This document shows, one piece after another, positions 1 through 9,429 of a stretch of 64,000 nt of DNA (the first letter of the stretch is position 1; each line of letters begins with the position of its first letter). This DNA is from Azospirillum sp. TSA2s (GTDB taxonomy: Bacteria; Pseudomonadota; Alphaproteobacteria; Azospirillales; Azospirillaceae): assembly GCF_004923315.1 (NCBI RefSeq), contig NZ_CP039644.1:1-64000 (forward strand). The letters are read 5' to 3'. The translations under genes and the position numbers were made by a program. The notes below the pieces were generated by a model. It saw only the letters and a list, made by a program, of their open reading frames with translations. It ran no database searches and was not told the DNA's origin.

Positions 1-717
1 GCCGGTCTCGGCCTGCCAGGCGAATTCGCCGGCGTCGCGGATGAAGGCGTCGTCGTTCAGCAGGCGATAGGTGCCGCCGCTGCGCAGGGCGTATTTCACC
101 CCTTGCGTAAAGTTGACGGTCCGGCTGCCGGCATCGACGGAGGCGACGCCGACGATGTTGTCGGACAGCCGTTCGGTGTCGAAGGTCTGGACCATCATGC
201 CGGGCTGGACGCCTGCGGCCAGCACCGCCGCCATCGCCCCGTCGCCGGCCCCGACGCGCAGGCTGGTCTTGCTGGCGCCGCCGGCCGCCGCCTCCAGCAC
301 CGACCAGCCGGATTTGGCGTCGCCGGCGTTCCAGTCGCCGGTCTGCGCCACCTTCTGCCGCACCCCGCCGATGAAGAGGTCGAGGCCGGTGGTGGAGGTC
401 GGCGCGGCATAGAGCCCGCCGCCGATGGCGGTAAAGCCGCCGACCCGTTCGCCGCCGCTGAACACCGGCGTCTCGCCCGGATAGGCCATGATGCGCACGC
501 CGTTGTCGGCCCCGGTCAGCGTGACCGTGCGCGCCATGGCATAGGTGCCGCCGCGCACATAGGTGTCGCGGATGCCGGTCGCCCGCATCGCGCTCTGCGC
601 GCGTTCCAGCGTGGCGAAGGGACCGTCGGTGCCGTCGGCATTGGGTGCCGCCAAACGCCCCGACCAGGAATCGTTGCCGTTGGTCGCGACGTAGAAAGCC
701 TGCTGCGTGTCTGTCAT
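1..717 (-). CDS. Right-handed parallel beta-helix protein, N-terminal part (runs off window)
   Basis: The open frame reads on the minus strand from an ATG at 717 to the window edge, giving 239 visible residues. It opens with MTDTQQAFYVATNGNDSWSG, and residues 20-45 contain DGTDGPFATLERAQ. This is the usual opening of pectate-lyase-like right-handed beta-helix proteins, where a 'VATNGNDSWSG...PFATLERAQ' cap precedes the first coils. No signal peptide is visible, which fits a type I secretion substrate whose C-terminal signal would lie outside the window; that part is inference. The start is preceded by a weak AAGG-like ribosome site. Substrate or enzymatic activity cannot be told from this half. 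It may be a structural or polysaccharide-binding surface protein rather than a lyase. Confidence 0.75.
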   Translation of the reverse strand, partial: MTDTQQAFYVATNGNDSWSGRLAAPNADGTDGPFATLERAQSAMRATGIRDTYVRGGTYAMARTVTLTGADNGVRIMAYPGETPVFSGGERVGGFTAIGGGLYAAPTSTTGLDLFIGGVRQKVAQTGDWNAGDAKSGWSVLEAAAGGASKTSLRVGAGDGAMAAVLAAGVQPGMMVQTFDTERLSDNIVGVASVDAGSRTVNFTQGVKYALRSGGTYRLLNDDAFIRDAGEFAWQAETG

Positions 718-906
718 TGCCGGATTGCCTTGCCGATACCGGGCAATAACACGGCAGAAATACTTAATAAGGAGGTAGCCTCATCCTTTCGGATGTACAC
801 TTTCGTGATGCATGTCCGTGTTCATTTCGTGACAAAGGAAAGGGCCATGGCAGTTGTCACTTGCCCAATCCTCCGCGTTGTCTTGCACGCCTGCCGCTCA
901 ACCCGG

Positions 907-2001
907 TCAGCGCAACTCGACCCGCCGTTCCTCCCGGAACACCGTCTCGTCGCCATGGCGCAGCGTCACCGTCACCCGGTAGGGTCCGGGAGGCCAGGAG
1001 CCGGCGGCCTGCTTCTTCACCTCGGTGCCGAAGAACAGCACGGCCAGCGGACGCGGCACCGCGCCCTCGTTGCGGGACAGGCGGCGGCCGTCGGGCCCGG
1101 TCACCTCCAGCGTCACCCGGTCGCCCTTCCGCCCGCCCATCAGCTCCGCCCACACCCCCAGCGTCGGCGCATTTGCCGGCAGGGGCTTGCCGCCATAGCC
1201 GCCGTCCCGCGCCACCTCCGCCTTCGGCGCCTCGGGCGCCAGCCCGGCGCCGAGCAGGGCGCTCGGCCGGTAGGCGAGTGTCCGGCGCGCCGTGTCGCTC
1301 CACAGCGTGCCCGCCGGCATCGGAGCGTCCTCATGGTCGGCAGCACCCTGGTCAACGGCACAGGACGGCGCCTCGCCGGTTCCCGCCTCCTTGCCAGTAT
1401 AGGGGTCGAGGGTATGGCCGTCGTGGCGGATGCCGAAATCGACATGGGGAAATTCGGTGTTGCCGGACAGCCCGACCTCGGCCAGCGGCGTGCCCGCCTC
1501 CACCCGGTCGCCCGGCCTGACCGCGATGCTGCCGCGCTTCAGGTGGCTGTACTGGGTCTCCCAGCCGTTGCCGTGATCGACAACCACCGCGTTGCCGGCC
1601 TCCCGCCCGGCCGGCGCGCCGCCGCTCTGCCGGATGCTGACATCCTCCATGCCGTCGCGCACGCGGGCGACCGTGCCGGGGGCCGCGGCCACCACCGCCA
1701 CCCCGCGCCGCATCGCCTCCAGGTCGGGCAGCCGGAAATCGGTCCCCTTGTGCCCGTCATAGGTCAGCCGCCCGCAGGCGAAGTCCTGCATCCCCGGTCC
1801 CGGATCGGCATCGACATAGTTCTGGACGAAGCACTCCGCCCCGATCCGGCAGCGCACCGGCAATTCCAGCACCGGCGCGCCGGGGAGAAGGGCGGTGGGA
1901 GGGGCAGCGGGAGATTGGGCGGCTCCGGCAGACGGCAGGAACACCAGGGCGGCGAACCCCCAGCGATAATGGACCGGCACCCTCATCCACACCCCTCGCA
2001 C
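907..2001 (-). CDS. M23-family (LytM-like) peptidase, exported
   Basis: The protein is 364 residues with a hydrophobic signal-peptide-like stretch at about 14-28 ending in AGAAQS. The second Met (residue 6) may be the true start. The M23 core lies at about 75-200. HKGTD supplies His84 and Asp88, SHL supplies His153, and the last motif is PHVDF (His186, Asp188). In characterised M23 enzymes such as LytM this last motif is HxH, with the second His binding zinc. Here it is Asp, which may still bind the metal or may mean weak or altered activity. The region from 230 onward looks like a separate beta-rich domain. Known family role: cleavage of peptidoglycan cross-bridges, or activation of amidases when degenerate, in the periplasm. 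No operon partner is evident. Confidence 0.8.
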   Translation of the reverse strand: MRGVWMRVPVHYRWGFAALVFLPSAGAAQSPAAPPTALLPGAPVLELPVRCRIGAECFVQNYVDADPGPGMQDFACGRLTYDGHKGTDFRLPDLEAMRRGVAVVAAAPGTVARVRDGMEDVSIRQSGGAPAGREAGNAVVVDHGNGWETQYSHLKRGSIAVRPGDRVEAGTPLAEVGLSGNTEFPHVDFGIRHDGHTLDPYTGKEAGTGEAPSCAVDQGAADHEDAPMPAGTLWSDTARRTLAYRPSALLGAGLAPEAPKAEVARDGGYGGKPLPANAPTLGVWAELMGGRKGDRVTLEVTGPDGRRLSRNEGAVPRPLAVLFFGTEVKKQAAGSWPPGPYRVTVTLRHGDETVFREERRVELR

Positions 2002-2171
2002 AGCACTGCTCCGTCTTGCCTAACCATCCTTCTACAGGTGGAACGCCGGACGGGAAGGGCCAGACTTATGCTCCCTCATAGCAGCAAGTCTTCTCAACGT
2101 CGTTGGAAGAGGCATTGCGAAAAGCGATACTGCCGCTGCGCCACGGGAACCGCCTGCGTTGAGGACTATCC

Positions 2172-2486
2172 ATGATCAGCCCGGCACAGATCATCCGCGA
2201 TGGCGAGGCCGCCGACGAAGCCGCGGCGATCCAGGCATACGACGCCTACCGGGATGCCTCCCCCGAAACCTTCCCCGACGAGGTCGCAGCGCGGCTGCTG
2301 GAGGGGGAGCATCCGGTCAAGGTGTTCCGCGACCACCGCGGCCTGACGCAGACCCAACTCGCCGAAGCCGCCGGCCTCAAGCAGTCCTACGTCTCGCAGA
2401 TCGAGGCCGGAACGCGGAACGGTTCGGTGGACGCCCTGAAGCGCATCGCCGAGGCCCTGCGCGTGGAGTTGGACGACCTGACCTGA
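2172..2486 (+). CDS. XRE-family helix-turn-helix regulator
   Basis: This is a 104-residue protein with an HTH_3 domain at about 48-100. GLTQTQLAEAAGLKQSYVSQ is the recognition unit, followed by the usual IEAGTRNGS and a C-terminal VELDDL. The 45-residue N-terminal extension is acidic and typical of stand-alone antitoxin-like XRE proteins. The start ATG has GAGGA about seven bases upstream. No intact RelE/HigB-type toxin is visible on either side, so a toxin-antitoxin role is not supported. It may simply autoregulate or control the peptidase gene downstream. A strong inverted repeat follows the stop codon. Confidence 0.85.
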   Translation: MISPAQIIRDGEAADEAAAIQAYDAYRDASPETFPDEVAARLLEGEHPVKVFRDHRGLTQTQLAEAAGLKQSYVSQIEAGTRNGSVDALKRIAEALRVELDDLT

Positions 2487-2498
2487 TCCTTCCGCGAC

Positions 2499-2529
2499 CC
2501 ACCCTTATGCGACGACGCATAAGAGGTGG
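2499..2529 (+). terminator. Inverted repeat after the XRE gene (terminator or operator)
   Basis: CTTATGCG at 2504-2511 and CGCATAAG at 2516-2523 form a perfect 8-bp stem with an ACGA loop. It is extended by CCACC/GGTGG across a one-base bulge. There is no T-run after it, so a regulator-binding palindrome is as likely as a terminator. Confidence 0.5.
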
Positions 2530-2632
2530 CGCGCCCCAAATCCGCCCTGTCCTTATCATCCGAAGGCCACACCACCAGCCGCCATACTCCGCCCCGCATC
2601 TTATCGACGGCAGCAGGACGGGGACCGACAGC

Positions 2633-4075
2633 ATGGCGAACAGCACCTATACCGGCCGGGGCGAGACGGTCGTCGTCATCGACAGCGGCTGGTCGCCGAC
2701 CTGGGAGACCGCCTCGCGCGTGGTCTATCAGCACGATTACGCCAACAACGACGCCGACGCGCACAACCCCAACACCGACACCCATGGCGCCCTGGTGACC
2801 TCCAGCATCCTGTCGCAGGCGCCGGACCTCGGCATCATCGCGCTGAAGGTGATGCCGGACGGCGCCACCACCGCGTCGGGGTCGGCGATCGAACAGGCGC
2901 TGCAATGGGTCGTGGCCCATGCGTCGGACTACAACATCGTCGGCGTCAACCTGTCACTGGCCGGCGGCTCCGCCACCTCGGAGACCACGACCATCCTGTC
3001 GGACGAGCTGGCCAGCCTCGCCGCCAAGCGGGTGCTGGTGTCGGCCGCCGCCGGCAATGCCGGGCAGAACGGGACGGCGACCGACGTGTCCTATTTCGCC
3101 GCCGACCACAACACGATCTGCGTCAGCGCGTCGGGGGGCGACGGCACCATGCCGGGCTGGGCCCAGCGCGTCCCGGGCATCACCGACCTCTGCGCCGACG
3201 GCACCGACATCCGGCTGACCGATCTGGCTGGGCGGACGCTGATGGGCAACGGCTCCTCCTTCGCCGCGCCGGCGGTGACCGCCGCGGTGGCGCTCGCCCA
3301 GCAGGAGGCGATCGCGCTGCGCGGCAGCGCCCTGACCCAGGACGAGTTCCTGTCGCTGGCGCACCAGACCGGGACGCCGATCGCCGGCACCGGCTACACC
3401 GACCTGAACACCCAGGCGCTGCTGACGAAGATCGGCCAGCTCTATGGCACGACGGCGACGCCGACGCTTCCCGGCACCCCCGCCACCACCACCGCCGCCA
3501 TCCTGGTCAACGCCAAGGGCGCGGCGGCCGCCGGGGTCAACGCCCATTTCACCCTGCTGGTCGACGGCCATGCCGTCGGCGGCGCCACGGTGGGCACCGC
3601 GGCCAAGAACTACGCCTTCACCGCCACCGTGTCGGCCGACAGCGCCCACAAGGTGCAGGTCCAGTACGACAATGACGGCTTCGCCGGCGGCCAGGACCGC
3701 AACCTGTTCGTCGACAGCGTCAGCGTCAACGGCCACCGCTATGCCGCCACCGACGCCGCGGTGACCTACGACAAGGGCGCGCTCGACGGGCGCGACGTGG
3801 TCAAGGGCCAGAGCGGAATGTGGTGGAACGGCACGCTGGTGGTCGCCGCCGACAAGAGCCTGTTCGGTGCGCACCCAGCGGCCCAGGCGCAGGTGGCCGA
3901 GCTTCAGGCGAGCGACCTGCTGGGCCACGCCGTGTCGGCCAACGCGGCGTCGCACGGGACGGCCGAGGTCACGACGGCCTGGATGCCGGAAACCTTCCCG
4001 GCCTTCGAGGACGCCGCCCACGGCCTGCACGCCTGGTACGACGCCCACGACATGGCGCATGGAGTGGCGGCGTAA
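2633..4075 (+). CDS. Subtilisin-like (S8) serine peptidase with CBM60-like domain
   Basis: The chosen ATG gives 480 residues; the open frame upstream of it has no homology-like sequence. The S8 triad is visible: Asp17 (VVVIDSGW), His51 (DTHGALV) and Ser209 (GSSFAAP), with oxyanion Asn142 in AAAGN. There is neither a signal peptide nor an inhibitory propeptide. Residues about 288-400 resemble the calcium-dependent, xylan-binding CBM60 fold (VNAHFTLLVDG, QVQYDNDGF, LFVDSVSVNG). The C-terminal 70 residues are Ala-rich and carry no RTX repeats. Its convergent neighbours are a HlyD-type adaptor and a type I ABC transporter, so export by that system is a reasonable inference. The combination suggests a secreted protease that is held on glycan. 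Confidence 0.85.
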   Translation: MANSTYTGRGETVVVIDSGWSPTWETASRVVYQHDYANNDADAHNPNTDTHGALVTSSILSQAPDLGIIALKVMPDGATTASGSAIEQALQWVVAHASDYNIVGVNLSLAGGSATSETTTILSDELASLAAKRVLVSAAAGNAGQNGTATDVSYFAADHNTICVSASGGDGTMPGWAQRVPGITDLCADGTDIRLTDLAGRTLMGNGSSFAAPAVTAAVALAQQEAIALRGSALTQDEFLSLAHQTGTPIAGTGYTDLNTQALLTKIGQLYGTTATPTLPGTPATTTAAILVNAKGAAAAGVNAHFTLLVDGHAVGGATVGTAAKNYAFTATVSADSAHKVQVQYDNDGFAGGQDRNLFVDSVSVNGHRYAATDAAVTYDKGALDGRDVVKGQSGMWWNGTLVVAADKSLFGAHPAAQAQVAELQASDLLGHAVSANAASHGTAEVTTAWMPETFPAFEDAAHGLHAWYDAHDMAHGVAA

Positions 4076-4092
4076 CGCGGCCCGAAGGGGGA

Positions 4093-4142
4093 GTGGGGGC
4101 TTGCCCCCACCCCGACCCTCCCCCGCTCCCCGCGGGGGAGGG
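4093..4142. terminator. Two tandem GC-rich hairpins between convergent genes
   Basis: GTGGGGGC-TT-GCCCCCAC at 4093-4110 is a perfect 8-bp stem. It is followed by an 11-bp perfect stem, CCCTCCCCCGC (4116-4126) with GCGGGGGAGGG (4132-4142). They sit between the ends of the peptidase gene and the convergent adaptor gene and probably act as a bidirectional terminator. Neither has a clear T-run. Confidence 0.55.
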
Positions 4143-4149
4143 GGAGAGG

Positions 4150-5661
4150 TCACCGCTCGTGCATCGCTTCCTGGGCGCTGCGCGAGAGGGGGGAGAGCAG
4201 GTAGTCGGCGATGCGGCGGCGGCCGGTCTTGATCTCGGCGCTGACCGTCATGCCCGGCTGCAGCCGCGTCTGCTTGCCGTCGACCTCCAGCGTGTCCTGA
4301 TCCAGCGCGATGCGGGCTGCATAGACCGACCCGGCCTCCGGCGCCTTGGCGCCACCCTTGTCCGTCCCCTTGTCGGCCTGCTGCTGCTGTTGCACGGCGT
4401 CGCTGGACAGCGAGGCGACGCGGCCGGGGATCAGGCCGTATTTGGTGAAGGAGAAGGCCTCCACCTTCACCTCCGCCACCTGCCCGGTCTGGACGAAGCC
4501 GATGTCCTTGTTGGGGATGAAGGCCTCGACCTCCAGATGGCTGTCCTCCGGCACGATGACCATCAGCGGCTGGGCGGTGGTCACCACGCCGCCCACCGTG
4601 TGCACCGCCAGCTGCTGGACATAACCGTCCACCGGGGCGGTCAGCCGCAGCAGATCGACCTGCTGCTCCGCCTTGGCCAGCTCCTGCTCCAGCGAGGCGG
4701 CCTTGCGCTCGGCCTCGGCGAGGTTGGTGTAGAGCTGGCGGCGGAACTCGGCCTCGGTCTGGTGGCGCTGCTCGGCGGTGGCGGCGATGGAGGCGTCGGC
4801 CTCCGTCAGCTTGATCTTCTGGACCAGAAGCTCCTGCTCCTGCCCGACCAGATCCTGCTGGAGCTGCAGATACTGGAAGCGGGACGAGGTGCCGCGCTTC
4901 GAAAGGTCGTACAGCGCCTCGGCCCGCTCGCGGATCAGCGGCAGGGTGGCGTTCAGCTTGGCGATGGTCTGCACCACGGTGGCGCGGTCGGCCTCGCGCC
5001 GCGCCTGCTCGCGGTCGAGCGCCGCCAGCTTGGCGCGCTGCTCGGCGATCTGGCTGGCGAGAAGCTGGCTCTGCATCCGCGCCAGATCGGCCGACAGGCC
5101 GGCCGGGGCGGCGAACGTGGCGTCGGTCTTGCCGTTCACCACCTCCAGCGCCGCCCGCAGCCGCGCCGCCTCGGCTCTCGCGGCCGACAGGTCGGAGCGG
5201 ATGCGGTCGCGATCAGCGGCGGCCTCGGTCGGGTCCAGCTCGATCAGGGTCTGGCCGGCCTTGACCAGCTGGCCGTCCTCCACGTCGATGGCGCGGACGA
5301 CGCCGGTCTGCATCGGTTGGATGGTCTTGGTCCGGCCGCTCGGCACCACCCGGCCCTGCGCCACCGCCACCACGTCGACATGGCCGAACCACGCCCAGGC
5401 GCAGGCCGCGGTGAAGGCCAGCATGATGACCCCGGTGAAGATCCGCGCGGTGGGCGAGGGTGGCCGTTCCAGGATCTCCAGCGCGTCGGGCAGGAAGTCC
5501 ATCTCGTCGCGGCGACGCTTTTGCCGCCGGGTCGGTGGGCGCGGGCCGCCGGGCGTGCCGGGCGCGTTGGCCGGCGGCCTGACGCCCGGAGTGGAGGCGG
5601 GAGGGGTGGGCGCGGAGGGAGTGGTCTTCACCGCGGCGGTCGTCTTGCTCATGGCGTTCAT
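4150..5661 (-). CDS. HlyD-family type I secretion periplasmic adaptor
   Basis: The protein has 503 residues. A Pro/Ala-rich cytoplasmic tail (1-50) is followed by one membrane segment at about 74-95 (IFTGVIMLAFTAACAWAWFG). Next come a lipoyl/barrel half with VVPSGRTKTIQPMQTGVVRAI, a long alpha-helical hairpin rich in Ala, Glu and Arg (about 150-330), and the second barrel half with LRLTAPVDGYVQQL. It ends in a beta-barrel with PGMTVSAEI. Known role: the membrane fusion protein that links the inner-membrane ABC transporter to a TolC-like channel. It lies five bases downstream of the ABC gene on the same strand and is surely co-transcribed with it. A Gln-rich stretch (QQQQQ) occurs near residue 425. 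No outer-membrane TolC gene is in the window. Confidence 0.92.
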   Translation of the reverse strand: MNAMSKTTAAVKTTPSAPTPPASTPGVRPPANAPGTPGGPRPPTRRQKRRRDEMDFLPDALEILERPPSPTARIFTGVIMLAFTAACAWAWFGHVDVVAVAQGRVVPSGRTKTIQPMQTGVVRAIDVEDGQLVKAGQTLIELDPTEAAADRDRIRSDLSAARAEAARLRAALEVVNGKTDATFAAPAGLSADLARMQSQLLASQIAEQRAKLAALDREQARREADRATVVQTIAKLNATLPLIRERAEALYDLSKRGTSSRFQYLQLQQDLVGQEQELLVQKIKLTEADASIAATAEQRHQTEAEFRRQLYTNLAEAERKAASLEQELAKAEQQVDLLRLTAPVDGYVQQLAVHTVGGVVTTAQPLMVIVPEDSHLEVEAFIPNKDIGFVQTGQVAEVKVEAFSFTKYGLIPGRVASLSSDAVQQQQQADKGTDKGGAKAPEAGSVYAARIALDQDTLEVDGKQTRLQPGMTVSAEIKTGRRRIADYLLSPLSRSAQEAMHER

Positions 5662-5666
5662 CCCTC

Positions 5667-7958
5667 TCAGCCCGCGGCCCGCTGTTCGATCAGCCCGTCC
5701 GCAGGTGGGGCGCCGCTGCCCGGCAGCTGCCCCATTTGGCCGCGGAACAGCGTGGCGTAACGGCCGCCGCGGCGCAGCAGCTCGTCCGGCGCGCCGTCCT
5801 CGACGATGCGGCCGCGCTCCACCGTGACGATGCGGTCGGCGATGGCGACGGTGGACAGGCGGTGGGCGATGATCAGCACGGTGCGGCCGGCGCAGATGCG
5901 GCGCATGTTGGCCTGGATGATCCGCTCCGATTCATGGTCGAGCGCGCTGGTCGCCTCGTCGAAGATCAGGATGCGCGGGTTGGTGACCAGCGCGCGGGCG
6001 ATGGCGATGCGCTGCCGCTGCCCGCCCGACAGGCTGGCGCCACGCTCCCCCACCACGGTGTCGTAGCCGTCGGGCAGCTCGACGATGAAGTCGTGGGCGC
6101 CGGCCAGCTTCGCCGCGGCGACGACGCGGCCCATCTCCATGGTCGGGTCGGTCAGGGCGATGTTCTCGCGGATGGACCCGGAGAACAGGACATTGTCCTG
6201 CAACACCACGCCGATCTGCCGGCGCAGCCACACCGCGTCGGCGGTGGACAGATCGGTGCCGTCGACCATCACCCGCCCGCGCTCCGGCACATGGAAGCGC
6301 TGCAGCAGCTTGGCCAGCGTGCTCTTGCCCGAGCCGGACGTGCCGACGATGCCGACCACCTGTCCCGCCGGGATGTGCAGCGATACGTCGCTCAGCGTCT
6401 CCGGCCCGTCATGGCGGTAGCGGAAGGTGACGTGGTCGAAGGTCAAATCGCCCCTGATCGCCGGCATGGCGGCGCGGCCGGCGCTCTGCAGCGGTTCGGG
6501 GGAGGTGTTCAGGATGTCGCCGATCCGGTGCATCGACAGCCGCACCTGCTGGAAATCCTGCCACAGCTGGGCGATGCGCAGCACCGGCTGGACGACGCGG
6601 CCGGCGAACATGTTGAAGGCCACCAGCTCGCCCACCGTCAGGCTGCCTTCGATCACCAGCTTCGCCCCCAGCCACAGCACCAGCATGGTCGAGATCTTGG
6701 AGACGAACTGCACCGACTGGCTGGCGACGTTGTTCAGGTTGCCGGCGCGGAAGCCGGCGCGGACATAGCCGGACAGCTGGTCCTCCCAGCGGCGCTGCAT
6801 GCGCGGCTCGACCGCCATCGCCTTGACCGTCTCGATGCTCGATACCGTCTCGACCAGGAAGCTGTGGTTCTCGGCGCCGCGGGCGAACTTCTCATCCAGC
6901 CGGCGGCGCAGGATCGGCGTCGCCACCAGACTGATGACGATGTAGACGGGGAAGGATGCCGCGACGATCGCCGTCAGCATCGGGCTGTAGACCACCATCA
7001 CGCCCAGGAAGACCACGGTGAACAGCAGATCCAGCACCAGCGTGATGGTGGAGCTGGTCATGAAGTTGCGGATCGTCTCCAGCTCGCGCACACGGGCAAC
7101 GCTGTCGCCGACCCGGCGCGCCGCGAAATAGCCCATGGGAAGCGACAGCAGCCGCTGGTACAGCTTGGCCCCCAGCTCCACGTCCAGCCGGTTGGCGGTG
7201 TGGGCGAAGGTGTAGGTGCGCAGGCCCCCCAGCACCGCCTCGAACAGGATGACCGCCAGCATGCCGGCCATCAGCACGTCCAGCGTGCCCAGGCTGCGGT
7301 GCACCACCACCTTGTCGACCACCACCTGGAAGAACAGCGGCGTCACCAGCGCGAACAGCTGGATGAAGAAGGAGGCGAGCAGCACCTCGCCCAGGATGCC
7401 GCGGTATTTCCAGGCGACCGCGCCGAACCAGCGGGCGTCGAAGCGCGGCTGGCCCATGCCCAGCGTGCCCTTGCGCCCCAGGCAGATCAGCCGGCCGCTC
7501 CACAAGGGCTCGAATCCCTCGCGGTCGAGGATGCGGGTCTGGTTGGTCGCCGCGTCATGCACCAGCACACGGTCGTTGCCGGCCTTGGCCAGCACCAGGA
7601 AGCCGCCGTCGGGACCGGGGACCAGCGCCGGCAACGGCGTGCGCTCCAGCCGTTCCCACCTGGTCTTCACCACGCGGGCCTTGGCGCCCAGCCGGTGGGC
7701 CTGGCGGACCAGCCCGGTCAGGTTGGGGGATTCGCCGCCGCAGGCATGGCGCACGCCGTCATAGTCGGCTGGAATCCCCAGCATGCGCAGCGCCGACACC
7801 AGCCCGGCGATGCCGGGATCGAGACGGGGGCCCGTGTTGGAGCCGGGATGGGGACCGTCGGCCTGGGGCTGGCCTTCGGAGGAAAGAGGGGCGGAGGAGA
7901 GTGGGGGGGAGGGGTCCCGCGCCGGATCGGCCGGCGATCCGTCTCGCATCTGTTCCAT
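5667..7958 (-). CDS. Type I secretion ABC transporter with degenerate C39-like domain
   Basis: I chose the ATG at 7958 because GGGAAG lies about seven bases upstream and the longer frame has no recognisable sequence; this gives 763 residues. The N-terminal C39-like domain (about 46-165) has Pro where the catalytic Cys of C39 peptidases would be (LDPGIAG), so it probably binds substrate without cutting, as in HlyB. A six-helix membrane domain follows (about 190-460). The ATPase has Walker [10 protein letters not shown], signature LSGGQRQR and Walker [13 protein letters not shown]. Known role: energises export of RTX-type proteins with uncleaved C-terminal signals. It is the first gene of a two-gene operon with the adaptor. 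Likely cargo, by proximity, is the S8 peptidase or the RTX proteins at 10.7-18.5 kb. Confidence 0.92.
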   Translation of the reverse strand: MEQMRDGSPADPARDPSPPLSSAPLSSEGQPQADGPHPGSNTGPRLDPGIAGLVSALRMLGIPADYDGVRHACGGESPNLTGLVRQAHRLGAKARVVKTRWERLERTPLPALVPGPDGGFLVLAKAGNDRVLVHDAATNQTRILDREGFEPLWSGRLICLGRKGTLGMGQPRFDARWFGAVAWKYRGILGEVLLASFFIQLFALVTPLFFQVVVDKVVVHRSLGTLDVLMAGMLAVILFEAVLGGLRTYTFAHTANRLDVELGAKLYQRLLSLPMGYFAARRVGDSVARVRELETIRNFMTSSTITLVLDLLFTVVFLGVMVVYSPMLTAIVAASFPVYIVISLVATPILRRRLDEKFARGAENHSFLVETVSSIETVKAMAVEPRMQRRWEDQLSGYVRAGFRAGNLNNVASQSVQFVSKISTMLVLWLGAKLVIEGSLTVGELVAFNMFAGRVVQPVLRIAQLWQDFQQVRLSMHRIGDILNTSPEPLQSAGRAAMPAIRGDLTFDHVTFRYRHDGPETLSDVSLHIPAGQVVGIVGTSGSGKSTLAKLLQRFHVPERGRVMVDGTDLSTADAVWLRRQIGVVLQDNVLFSGSIRENIALTDPTMEMGRVVAAAKLAGAHDFIVELPDGYDTVVGERGASLSGGQRQRIAIARALVTNPRILIFDEATSALDHESERIIQANMRRICAGRTVLIIAHRLSTVAIADRIVTVERGRIVEDGAPDELLRRGGRYATLFRGQMGQLPGSGAPPADGLIEQRAAG

Positions 7959-8187
7959 GAAGGCTTCCCGGTTCCGAAACTCTAAGGGGTGGCGCCGAAC
8001 GGCTGCGGCCAACCGAAGGTGAGCATCGCGTCCTCCCGCGGCCACCCGAACGATGGGGTACCCCGCATCGTCGCTGTTCAAAAGAGGATGTCCGAACGGC
8101 CTTGACCGACCTCCCCCATCTCCTGCACCCATGTCCCAACCGGACCGACCGCTTTTCCTGGACCCGACGAGGTGCTTGGGAGTAGGC

Positions 8188-9204
8188 ATGCAGCACAGCC
8201 GGACCGCCGGGACCGGTGCCGTTTTTCCCCTTCGCCGGACACCCCCCGCCTTGTTGCCGATCTCCCAGCTGCTGCGCCTTCTGCTCCTGCTGCTGACGCC
8301 CCTGTGGCTGTCGCTGGCGGTGGAGGGGCTGGGGCTGCAGGGATCGATGCCGTCGCAGCTGTCCAACTGGCGCCGCTCCGCGGAAGTCGACACCACCCTG
8401 GCGCCGTCGACCGGCTGGCGGGAACGGGCCTATCTGGCCGCCAACCCCGACGTCGCCGCCGCCGTCCGCAACGGGCAACTCTCCAGCGGCTATGCCCATT
8501 ACGTCCGGCAGGGCCGCGCCGAGGGCCGCCGTGGCGGTTTCGCGGAACAGGCCGGGGACGCGGCCAAGCCGGCTCCCGCGCAACCCGCCTCAGAGAAGCC
8601 GTCACAAGTCCAGCCGGCCCAACTCCAGCCTGTCGAGACCCAGCCGGCGGCACAGCCCGCCGCAGCCCCCATCCCGGCCCCCCCGCTCCCGGCGGCGAAG
8701 CCCGAGCCGCAGGACGGCGCCCCCGTCCTGCGGACGGAGTCGGCGGCGGAAATCCTGCGTCCCGGCGTCAAGCCGACCCCCGACGCGCCCACCCGCCCGA
8801 CTGGTGTCCAGACCGTGGCGGCCTCCGCGACGCCCCGCCATGTGGAGCGCATCCGCACCGCCAACGGCGGCGACGGGCTGCGCGTCGTGCTCGACCTCGA
8901 CCAGGACCCGCGCTTCGAGACGCCGGTGCGCCGCCCCGACGGCCGGCTGGAGGTGATGCTTCCCGGCACGCTGTGGCAGGCCGCCCCGTCCGGACGCCTG
9001 CCGGCGACGACGCTCGCCTACCGGGCGGAGCGGAGCGGCACCGGCACCCGCCTGCTGTTCAGCGACGAGGAGGGCGACGCCAAGGGGGATGCCGTCCGGC
9101 TGCTCGCCGTCTCAACCTTGGCCCCGGAGAAGGACCGCGGCCACCGGCTGCTGATCGACGTGGCGCTGCCCTCCATGGCGAAGGCCGAGCGCAAGGGCCG
9201 CTGA
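8188..9204 (+). CDS. AMIN-domain membrane-anchored protein with one YLAANPDV module
   Basis: The ATG at 8188 follows GGGAGTAGGC and gives 338 residues. A single hydrophobic segment at about 22-47 anchors or exports the protein. Residues about 80-113 form one copy of the 40-residue module found in three other proteins here (YLAANPDVAAAV...HYVRQGRAEGR). A long Pro/Ala/Gln linker (about 118-200) leads to a C-terminal domain. It starts with VERIRTANGGDGLRVVLDLD and resembles the AMIN domain that localises amidases and secretins to the cell wall. It is divergent from the type I ABC gene, with a 229-base gap that must hold both promoters. Function is unknown. A cell-wall or envelope partner of the secretion system is only a suggestion. 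Confidence 0.7.
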   Translation: MQHSRTAGTGAVFPLRRTPPALLPISQLLRLLLLLLTPLWLSLAVEGLGLQGSMPSQLSNWRRSAEVDTTLAPSTGWRERAYLAANPDVAAAVRNGQLSSGYAHYVRQGRAEGRRGGFAEQAGDAAKPAPAQPASEKPSQVQPAQLQPVETQPAAQPAAAPIPAPPLPAAKPEPQDGAPVLRTESAAEILRPGVKPTPDAPTRPTGVQTVAASATPRHVERIRTANGGDGLRVVLDLDQDPRFETPVRRPDGRLEVMLPGTLWQAAPSGRLPATTLAYRAERSGTGTRLLFSDEEGDAKGDAVRLLAVSTLAPEKDRGHRLLIDVALPSMAKAERKGR

Positions 9205-9429
9205 GGAAAGGCTGCTGAGAAAAGCCCGCTGACGGCCACCCGCCGCGGCGATTTCCCCGATTGTCTTCATGGTTGTCTCGGGGCCCCGGATCGGTTAGCT
9301 GTCTGACCGTTGTCAGTCGCACTGGCCGTAAGCGTTCCACGTCAATCAACGCACTCAACGATCCTCGCGGTCGGAGTGCGTTCGGATGTTCGGATGCCTG
9401 TCGACCGCGGACCAGTGTGGAGCACAGCC

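Noticed and set aside
2069..2173. Short frame overlapping the XRE start as a toxin gene
   Set aside because: It has 34 residues, no toxin motif and no ribosome site; the ATGA overlap is probably chance.
103..2175. 690-residue plus-strand open frame
   Set aside because: It is antisense to the M23 peptidase and beta-helix genes; its product is Arg/Gly/His-rich with no domain, as expected in GC-rich DNA.
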